Assembly (NCBI GenBank): GCA_910584845.1 | Contig: CAJUDH010000006.1 | Coordinates: 1-50,719, forward strand | Length of the DNA: 50,719 bases | Direction: 5' to 3' | Origin: an uncultured Lachnospiraceae bacterium | GTDB lineage: Bacteria > Bacillota > Clostridia > Lachnospirales > Lachnospiraceae | Part shown: in pieces, positions 1 to 6,225 of the stretch | Layout: each line of letters begins with the position of its first letter | Numbering within the stretch: position 1 is the stretch's first letter | Program-made: the position numbers and the translations under genes | Notes under the pieces: generated by a model | Seen by the model: the letters and a program-made list of their open reading frames with translations, nothing else | Database searches by the model: none | What the model was told of the DNA's origin: nothing

Positions 1-70
1 CTTGGCTGGATGGTTTTGGATGGCTTGTTTCAATATGTGGTTTTGAGGGTACATGTGATCCTTAATATAA

Positions 71-143
71 GCGACAGTGGCTCAGTTGGTGGAGTACGAC
101 CTTGCCAAGGTCGGGGTCGCGGGTTCGAGTCCCGTCTGTCGCT
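71..143 (+). tRNA. tRNA-Gly (anticodon GCC)
   Basis: The acceptor stem pairs GCGACAG (71-77) with CTGTCGC (136-142), followed by discriminator U at 143, as is usual for bacterial tRNA-Gly. The anticodon loop carries GCC at 104-106 and the T arm contains GGGTTCGAGTCCC. No CCA is encoded, so the end must be added by nucleotidyltransferase. It reads GGC/GGU glycine codons. Confidence 0.95.
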
Positions 144-148
144 CTTTG

Positions 149-177
149 AATCCCTTGTAAATACAAGGGATTTTTTG
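149..177 (+). terminator. intrinsic terminator after tRNA-Gly
   Basis: A 10-bp inverted repeat (AATCCCTTGT / ACAAGGGATT) with an AAAT loop runs straight into a T-run starting six bases past the tRNA. It is well placed to end the tRNA transcript. Confidence 0.85.
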
Positions 178-328
178 TTTGTTGCAAAAATACTGCCCAG
201 AACCATGGATAGGGGCAGCCGTTTTTTGCAAGGCAGAGGGCGCAACGGCAGAAGTTATGTAATTTGGTGATATTTTCCGTTGAATGACAAAGAAAAATGT
301 TTCGTATAAATTCCCCCATTTTACAAAT

Positions 329-358
329 ACTACATGTAGTAAAGCATCAGCTACTGAT
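329..358 (+). repeat. inverted repeats upstream of spoVT
   Basis: A perfect 12-bp palindrome, ACTACATGTAGT, sits at 329-340. It is followed by a short hairpin, ATCAG (346-350) with CTGAT (354-358). Both lie 30-60 bases upstream of the spoVT start and could be an operator or an mRNA fold. A forespore sigma promoter is a possibility further upstream (GAATG at 282-286), but no good -10 partner is visible. Confidence 0.35.
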
Positions 359-388
359 ACAGATCATGCAAAATGGAGGAATTTTTCT

Positions 389-937
389 ATGAAAGCTACG
401 GGAATTGTGAGAAGAATAGACGACCTTGGACGTGTTGTAATACCAAAGGAAATAAGGAGAACGCTACGTTTGCGGGAGGGTACGCCGCTGGAGATATTTA
501 CTGACAGGGAAGGGGAGATTATTTTAAAGAAATATTCCCCCATGGTAGAACTGACAGCTTTTGCCGTACAGTATGCGGAAGCAATGGCACAATCTACAGG
601 CATGATGGTCTGCATTACTGACCGGGATCAGATTATTGCTGTGGCAGGGGGGCCGAAAAAAGATTTGCTCCAAAAAAACATCAGTAAACAGTTGGAACAT
701 TTAATCAATGAGCGGGAGACGGTTGTCGCATCCAAGGACGATAAACAGTTTGTGCCTATTGCTGCTGAAGAAATGGAGGGCGTCACGTATGAGGCGGTGA
801 CGCCTATTATTTGCGAAGGTGACGCTATCGGTGCGGTAGTCCTTTTGAGCCGGGATATGAAAGTGAAGTTCGGCGACATGGAATTAAAACTGGTAACAAC
901 GGCGGCCGGTTTTTTGGGAAGGCAGATGGAAGGGTAA
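389..937 (+). CDS. spoVT: stage V sporulation protein T (AbrB-type transition regulator)
   Basis: The 182-residue product begins with an AbrB/MazE swapped-hairpin DNA-binding domain (residues 1-50). This contains the typical GIVRRIDDLGRVVIPKEIRR run. A GAF-like C-terminal domain (about 60-180) follows, as in Bacillus SpoVT (178 aa). SpoVT is a forespore regulator acting on sigma-G dependent genes. The start at 389 was chosen because it has a GGAGGA site eight bases upstream and matches the family N-terminus exactly. A reading frame open upstream to 284 has no such support. It is not obviously coupled to the neighbouring tRNA or to the phosphatase operon. Presence of this gene indicates a spore-former. 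Confidence 0.93.
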   Translation: MKATGIVRRIDDLGRVVIPKEIRRTLRLREGTPLEIFTDREGEIILKKYSPMVELTAFAVQYAEAMAQSTGMMVCITDRDQIIAVAGGPKKDLLQKNISKQLEHLINERETVVASKDDKQFVPIAAEEMEGVTYEAVTPIICEGDAIGAVVLLSRDMKVKFGDMELKLVTTAAGFLGRQMEG

Positions 938-962
938 CTTATATGACCCTTGAATTTTCTGG

Positions 963-983
963 AACGGCCGCAGCCGGGCCGTT
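963..983 (+). terminator. possible hairpin terminator after spoVT
   Basis: AACGGCC (963-969) pairs with GGCCGTT (977-983) around a 7-base loop, 26 bases past the spoVT stop. What follows is A-rich, not a T-run, so termination is uncertain. Confidence 0.3.
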
Positions 984-1002
984 TGAAAAAGAAAGGATAA
1001 AA

Positions 1003-1031
1003 TTGACATTCATGGCTTCAAAGGTTATACT
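1003..1031 (+). promoter_or_regulatory. sigma-A type promoter of the left kinase/phosphatase operon
   Basis: TTGACA at 1003-1008 and TATACT at 1026-1031 are separated by 17 bases, a near-consensus housekeeping promoter. Transcription should start near 1038, leaving a leader of about 155 bases before the PP2C gene. The four genes 1194-8742 are tightly packed and end at a strong terminator (8773-8804), so this promoter probably serves them all. Confidence 0.8.
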
Positions 1032-1055
1032 ATAATTAAATTATGAAAGGATTGA

Positions 1056-1084
1056 TTGCACCTTATGAATTTCGTAGGGTGCAA
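1056..1084 (+). other. leader hairpin of the left signalling operon
   Basis: TTGCACCTTA (1056-1065) pairs with TAGGGTGCAA (1075-1084), a 10-bp stem with one wobble and a 9-base loop. It begins about 18 bases after the expected transcription start. There is no T-run, so it is not a simple terminator. It could protect the mRNA end or bind a regulator. The rest of the leader (1085-1193) shows nothing recognisable. Confidence 0.45.
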
Positions 1085-1193
1085 CTTTACTTACGTTTAT
1101 TTTATGATGGAAGGGCTTTACGGTATTTCAGTGTTTCAGCCAATTTTTCATCATTAGATTTGCGAAAAGCATTGGACAGGGACGGGATGAAGC

Positions 1194-1988
1194 ATGAATA
1201 TTATAAAGGAAATAAAGGAAGAAAACCCTTTCTTTGAAATGGGTTCTAGCGGTATTATTGGAACCAGGGATTATCAGCAGGATTTGGGATATTACTATAT
1301 GGGGAGCGACTGTGCATTTTCGGCTATCTGCGACGGGATGGGGGGCATGGAAGGCGGAGAACAGGCCAGTAAAGCGGCGGTAGACCAGCTGGTGCAGGAT
1401 TTCCGTAATGAGCGGGGGATTACAAACGTTCCGGAATTTTTAGTGAAGGAAGTAGGGCGGATGAACCAGGTGGTGGCAGGGCTGAAGAATCATGCCGGCG
1501 GCCCGTTGAAATGCGGGACCACTTTGGTGGCCGCTTACTGCCAGGGCAACCAGATGTATTGGGTATCCGTTGGGGACAGCAAGATTTACCTGATCCACAA
1601 TAACAGCATCCAGCCGGTCAACCGAGAGCATAATTACCGCCTCACATTAAAACTGAACTTAGAAAACGGCTTAATTAACCGGGATACCTATGACCGGGAA
1701 TCTATGAGCCGCCAGGCAGAGGCACTGGTCAGCTATATTGGGATGGGCCAGCTGGCTATGGTAGACGTAAGCCAAGCCCCTGTCCGTTTGCAGGAAGGGG
1801 ATGTGGTTATGCTATGCAGCGACGGCATCAGCAAAAGCCTTTCGGATAGCCAGATATTGGCTATGGTGCGGGACAATGACATAGACATGGATATTGCCGC
1901 GGACCGGATGACCAGTATGGCTATGCGGTATGGGGTGAGAGGGCAGGACAATACCACAGTGATTTTAATGAAATACCTAGGAAGGTAG
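1194..1988 (+). CDS. PP2C-family Ser/Thr protein phosphatase
   Basis: The 264-residue soluble protein carries the PP2C metal-site motifs in order. These are QD ending at Asp30, DGMGG at 47-51, GD at 127-128, SDG at 209-211 and DN at 252-253. PP2C enzymes remove phosphate from Ser/Thr using two Mn/Mg ions. It is the first gene after a strong promoter and lies 12 bases before the kinase at 2001. It therefore probably counteracts the kinases encoded behind it. It is closely similar in layout to the phosphatase at 29613, which also directly precedes a kinase with a solute-binding-like domain. The start has only a modest ribosome site (GGGA). An alternative start at Met16 is possible but has a worse site. 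Confidence 0.9.
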   Translation: MNIIKEIKEENPFFEMGSSGIIGTRDYQQDLGYYYMGSDCAFSAICDGMGGMEGGEQASKAAVDQLVQDFRNERGITNVPEFLVKEVGRMNQVVAGLKNHAGGPLKCGTTLVAAYCQGNQMYWVSVGDSKIYLIHNNSIQPVNREHNYRLTLKLNLENGLINRDTYDRESMSRQAEALVSYIGMGQLAMVDVSQAPVRLQEGDVVMLCSDGISKSLSDSQILAMVRDNDIDMDIAADRMTSMAMRYGVRGQDNTTVILMKYLGR

Positions 1989-2000
1989 GAGGATCAAGGG

Positions 2001-4130
2001 ATGCTTTGCTTAAACTGCATGAAGCCTTTTGAGGCTGCTTATGGCGTATGCCCTTACTGCGGGTATATACCGGGGACGCTTCCGGACGAGGCTTACCACC
2101 TGCATCCAGGCACCATTCTGCATGGCCGTTATATTGTAGGCACCACGGTGGGGTTCGGCGGGTTTGGCATTACTTACCGGGCATGGGACCGCACTTTGGA
2201 AAAAAAGGTGGCCATTAAAGAATACTATCCCAATGGGATTGTCAACCGGGTTCCGGCCGAAAAGGCCGTTATTATTTATTCCGGAAGCCGTGCCGATGAA
2301 TTTCAGAACGGCAAGGTCCGGTTTTTGGCAGAAGCAAGGCACATGGCCCGTTTTAACACCCATCCCCATATTGTCAACGTCCATGAATTTTTTGAGGAAA
2401 ACAATACGGCCTATATTGTCATGGAGTTTTTGGAAGGCATTTCTTATAAACAATATATAGAAGATTGTGGCGGGCGGGTGGACTGTGGGACGGCAGTAGG
2501 GGTGGCGGTTTCCGTCCTGGGCGCTTTGCGGGAATTACATAAAGAGAAGATCATCCACCGGGACGTAAGCCCAGACAATATTTTTTTAGTCTTAGACGCG
2601 CCGGGGGCCAGCCAGTACCGGGTAAAGCTGATAGACTTTGGGGCTGCCAGGTTTTCTTCCGGCGACGAGGAAAAGACATTGTCTATAATATTAAAGCCGG
2701 GCTACGCACCGCCGGAACAGTACCGGAATAAAAGCAAACAAGGGCCGTGGACGGATATTTATGCGGTGGGTGCCGTATTATACTGCGCCATTACCGGGGA
2801 AAGGCCGGAAGAATCGGTAAACCGCCTTGTGGAAGACCGCTTGGTGCCGCCAAGCCGCTTTGTAAAGGGATTGCCCCAATACTTGGAAGACAGTATTTTG
2901 AGGGCCATGGCCCTTAACCAGGAGCTACGGTTCCAAAATGTGGATCAATTTCAGGAAGCGCTTCAAAACCAAACCAAAGTATTGAGCGTCAAATCAGAGC
3001 TGAAAAGGAGGAAACGGATCCGCGGTTTAGGCATAACCGGGGTGTGTTTGGCTATATTAGGGGCGTTTTTTATCTGCGGAGGCGTATATCGGCAAAAACA
3101 GCTGGCCCTTTACCGGATCCAGGCACAGTTATCGGTGCAGATACCAGACGTCAACGGGCAGAAAAACGAAGAAATCCGGAATGCCGGTACCATGGGGGGA
3201 GAGCTGGAAGAGAGGAACCTTATGGAACGGGAACCTTCCCGGGATATGATGAAGGAAATGCTAAAGGAATATAGGGGCAAATTTGAAAAGGTCAAAGTGT
3301 CCATGCTAGTTGCCCAGGATTGGGAAGGGTATCCGGAAGATTTGGCCCGGATGGCGTCAGACGGTACCCTCCCGGAGGTTTTTGAAACCAGTGGCATATC
3401 TAAGGAGGACAAAGGCCTTTGGGGTAAGCTGGGGAAACTGGAAATCACCTATGGCACCATAGACAAAAGCGATTATTATTTTCTGGAAGATAAGGAATTT
3501 AAATCGCATTTTGCCAAGGAGAAAAAGCAGATCCCCATTGCCTTTCGGGCGCCCGTCCTGTATGTTAACACCCATATGGTCCCGGATACGAAGGAGTTGC
3601 CTAATGCCTGCGGGCTGGAAAGGCTCCAGTATGAAGGGGTACCCAGTTATTGTGTCAGCGCGAAGCACCGGGAGATGTACCGGGAGGCGTTTCAGGCCCC
3701 GGAAGGGGCAACAGAGTTTCAGAAGGCAGATGTTGGCGAAAAAGGGTATGAGCCTTTTTTAAAAAGGGAGAAAGCTTATTATCTGGGGGATACGGACGAT
3801 TACGAAATCGTCCAGGCCAGCCTGGGCGGGATTTACGAAATGGTAGTGTTGACAAAATTGCAAGAAGAAGGCAAGGTCAAAGGCCAGTTTACCCATTTCT
3901 GGAGCATTAACGGCTCTTTGAAAGGGGAGGAGAAGGCAGCGGCTGACAGTTTGGTATTTTATTTAATGGGGGAAAATGCCCAGGATGTGTTTAATCTTCA
4001 AAATGGCAATGGACTGTCCCTCAATAAACGGATGCTGAAGGCTTATGTAGAAAGCAACCGTGAATTTCAGCAGGTTCAAGAACAGCTAGAAAGTTTGAAA
4101 ATGGAGTACGGAGAGGGATACGGATTATGA
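2001..4130 (+). CDS. membrane Ser/Thr kinase with zinc ribbon and extracellular solute-binding-protein-like domain
   Basis: The 709-residue protein has four parts. An N-terminal zinc ribbon has Cys3, Cys6, Cys17 and Cys20. A kinase domain (about 40-310) has glycine loop GFGGFG, VAIK Lys73, catalytic HRD at 186-188 and DFG at 212-214, with GYAPPEQY in place of the usual APE motif. One membrane segment lies near 342-364. A roughly 340-residue outer domain follows. That domain resembles family-1 extracellular solute-binding proteins: a DGTLPEVFE segment, a QIPIAFRAPVLYVN segment and a C-terminal HFWSINGS helix region. The likely role is a receptor kinase sensing a ligand outside (inference). The catalytic loop reads HRDVSPDN, with Ser where Lys is normal. 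An AGGAGG site lies eight bases before the start. The stop overlaps the next start (ATGA). Confidence 0.88.
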   Translation: MLCLNCMKPFEAAYGVCPYCGYIPGTLPDEAYHLHPGTILHGRYIVGTTVGFGGFGITYRAWDRTLEKKVAIKEYYPNGIVNRVPAEKAVIIYSGSRADEFQNGKVRFLAEARHMARFNTHPHIVNVHEFFEENNTAYIVMEFLEGISYKQYIEDCGGRVDCGTAVGVAVSVLGALRELHKEKIIHRDVSPDNIFLVLDAPGASQYRVKLIDFGAARFSSGDEEKTLSIILKPGYAPPEQYRNKSKQGPWTDIYAVGAVLYCAITGERPEESVNRLVEDRLVPPSRFVKGLPQYLEDSILRAMALNQELRFQNVDQFQEALQNQTKVLSVKSELKRRKRIRGLGITGVCLAILGAFFICGGVYRQKQLALYRIQAQLSVQIPDVNGQKNEEIRNAGTMGGELEERNLMEREPSRDMMKEMLKEYRGKFEKVKVSMLVAQDWEGYPEDLARMASDGTLPEVFETSGISKEDKGLWGKLGKLEITYGTIDKSDYYFLEDKEFKSHFAKEKKQIPIAFRAPVLYVNTHMVPDTKELPNACGLERLQYEGVPSYCVSAKHREMYREAFQAPEGATEFQKADVGEKGYEPFLKREKAYYLGDTDDYEIVQASLGGIYEMVVLTKLQEEGKVKGQFTHFWSINGSLKGEEKAAADSLVFYLMGENAQDVFNLQNGNGLSLNKRMLKAYVESNREFQQVQEQLESLKMEYGEGYGL

Positions 4131-6178
4131 GACGTTGTCTGAATTGCATGCAGGAATATCAGGATAATTACAACGATGCCTGCCCCAATTGCGGTTATCG
4201 GGGGGAGGCTACGCAGGATGGCGGCGTTTGCCTGGCACCTGGCACGATCCTCCAGGGGCGTTATATCATCGGCACGGTGATCCGGACCAGGGATATTGAT
4301 ATATTTTATAATTGTTGGGACGCGTTGTTTGAGCGGAGGGTGCAAGTCCAGGAATATTTCCCCAGATATTGTGCAACCCGTTCCGGCGGGGCAGAAGTAA
4401 GCGTCTATGAAGCGAAAAAGGAGCAATACCTGGAAGGCCTGCGGCTATTTTGCGGCCAAAGCAGGGAATTGATCCGGCTTTATAAAGAAGAGGACGTAGT
4501 GACTTACCATGCCCTATTCCAGGATAACCGGACGGCGTATGCGGTTATGGATGCGCCGGAGGCCCCGAGCCTGAAAACATGGCTGGGAGGGAGGATGCCG
4601 AGGGAGCAGGAAATCATGGACTTGATGCGCCAAGCAATCCGGGCGGTGGATAAATGCCATAAACTGGGCATTTACCATGGGATTATCGGGCAAGATACCT
4701 TTTGGATGGCAGACAAAGGGAACCTGGTATTAAAAGACTTTGGAAGCTGGCGTTATATAAGCGGGAAACCGGGGATTGTAAATTATGGCAGTGTAGACGG
4801 AGAGGCCGATGTGTTCGGCCTTGCGAAAACATTCTGCCAGATTGCCACGGGGATGGACACGGAAGATGAAAAGACGCTGATAAAAAGATTAAGTAACGGG
4901 ACGCCATTAACCAAACAGATGGCTAACGCATTGAAAAAGGCTTTGTCCCACGAGACAAAAATGTTAGATGATTTTTGCAGGGATTTAGAGGGGAAAGGCC
5001 ACAAAAAGGGAATAGCCCCTCTGCCCAGATGGGCCTATATCGCCGGGGCCGGGGCAGCCATGGTGGCAGTGGTTTCCTTATCCGCCTTTGCTTTTGTCCG
5101 GTATGGGGGGATGGAAAAAATAAAAAGTATAAACCTGCCATGGGCGAAAGGGCAGGAGGCCGGGGAAGAAACAGCAATCCCCCCAATCGTAGACTTATCG
5201 GTAGAAGAGGGAGAACGCCTGCTGCATGAGGCAGGCTTTGAAAACGTGGCAGTGGAAGAAGAACCAGGGTATGGCCCCCATAACACAATCATAAGGGTTT
5301 CGCCGGAAGAAGGGACGGTTTGCAGCTTAGATACGTCAATCATCATTACAGTCTGTATAAATGAACTGGATACACCCCCTGTCGGCGGATGGGGCGACGA
5401 AGGGCCCGGCCCGGAAGGACCCGAAGAAGGGGGGGCAGAAGGGAAGGCCACGGTCCCCGGAGTAACCGGCATTAACCAGGACGAGGCAATCCGGCAGTTA
5501 GAAAAAGTGGGTTTTGGCGTCAAACTTGTGGAGGCCGACTCGGAAAAACAAATCGGGAATGTTTTGGAGCAAGAGCCAAAGGCCGGGGACGAGCTGGAAA
5601 AAGGGATGTTTGTAACGCTTAAAGTCAGCAAGGGCGAAGCGATGGCAGTTATGGAAAATGTCGTGGGGAAGACAGGTGACGAGGCAAAAGCCATTATCCA
5701 GCAATTGGGACTTCAGGTCGGTTCAGTTAGCCAGTTGGCCGACAACCGGGCAAAGGGGGTGGTAATCTCCCAAAGCCTTTCCCCGGGCACGAAGGTAAAT
5801 AAAGGGACAAAGGTTAATTTGGTTGTCAGCAAAGGGAAAGGGCAGCCAGCCGGCAGCCCGATAGCGGATGACGCACAGAGGAAGGCAGACGAAGAGGCAA
5901 GGAAACAGTTAGAGGAATCCGAGGCGAAGAGGGAAGCTGAGGAGGCAGCCCGGAAAGCGTCCAGGGAAGCGTACCAGAAGGAGCTGGAAGATGCAGCCCG
6001 AAGGGAGTCGGAAGAATTGGCCCGGGAAGAAGCGGAAAAGGAAGCCCGCAACCCGGAAGGGAAAGAAAACATTAGGCCTACCCCCGCGCCGCCACAAAAG
6101 AATGAAGGGGAAACATCTCCTTTCGGGCCAGGAGGCTATAGCGAACCGGAAAAAACAGGGCCAGTTGACCGGAATTAA
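4127..6178 (+). CDS. PASTA-domain pseudokinase with zinc ribbon
   Basis: The 683-residue protein is built like the neighbouring kinases but is catalytically dead by sequence. The glycine loop is replaced by IRTRDIDIF, the VAIK Lys is Gln75, and HRD has become HGI at 184-186. Only DFG (204-206) remains. The zinc ribbon uses Cys4, Cys7, Cys19 and Cys22. One membrane helix lies at about 301-325. Three PASTA repeats follow (roughly 347-412, 438-505 and 506-570), then a charged Glu/Lys/Arg/Ala helical tail. PASTA domains in PknB-type kinases bind peptidoglycan fragments or the lipid II precursor. It is translationally coupled to the kinase upstream by a 4-base overlap. A scaffold or allosteric partner role is inferred. 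Its topology also recalls EssB/YukC, the pseudokinase of T7SSb machines, although no direct homology is claimed. Confidence 0.85.
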   Translation: MRRCLNCMQEYQDNYNDACPNCGYRGEATQDGGVCLAPGTILQGRYIIGTVIRTRDIDIFYNCWDALFERRVQVQEYFPRYCATRSGGAEVSVYEAKKEQYLEGLRLFCGQSRELIRLYKEEDVVTYHALFQDNRTAYAVMDAPEAPSLKTWLGGRMPREQEIMDLMRQAIRAVDKCHKLGIYHGIIGQDTFWMADKGNLVLKDFGSWRYISGKPGIVNYGSVDGEADVFGLAKTFCQIATGMDTEDEKTLIKRLSNGTPLTKQMANALKKALSHETKMLDDFCRDLEGKGHKKGIAPLPRWAYIAGAGAAMVAVVSLSAFAFVRYGGMEKIKSINLPWAKGQEAGEETAIPPIVDLSVEEGERLLHEAGFENVAVEEEPGYGPHNTIIRVSPEEGTVCSLDTSIIITVCINELDTPPVGGWGDEGPGPEGPEEGGAEGKATVPGVTGINQDEAIRQLEKVGFGVKLVEADSEKQIGNVLEQEPKAGDELEKGMFVTLKVSKGEAMAVMENVVGKTGDEAKAIIQQLGLQVGSVSQLADNRAKGVVISQSLSPGTKVNKGTKVNLVVSKGKGQPAGSPIADDAQRKADEEARKQLEESEAKREAEEAARKASREAYQKELEDAARRESEELAREEAEKEARNPEGKENIRPTPAPPQKNEGETSPFGPGGYSEPEKTGPVDRN

Positions 6179-6225
6179 AAACTATACCAGGATATTGGGC
6201 CAACGTAAGAGGTTTGGGAGGCAAA

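Noticed and set aside
281..309. Sigma-F/G type promoter for spoVT
   Set aside because: GAATG at 282-286 fits a forespore -35, but the -10 region (CGTATAA) does not fit CATNNTA well.
1043..1237. 64-codon frame starting inside the leader of the PP2C gene
   Set aside because: It has no ribosome site, begins within about five bases of the expected transcript start, and overlaps the phosphatase start out of frame. The hairpin at 1056-1084 explains the region better.
5035..5694. 219-codon antisense frame under the PASTA pseudokinase
   Set aside because: Ser/Pro/Thr-rich antisense translation of a Gly/Glu-rich gene. No start signal.
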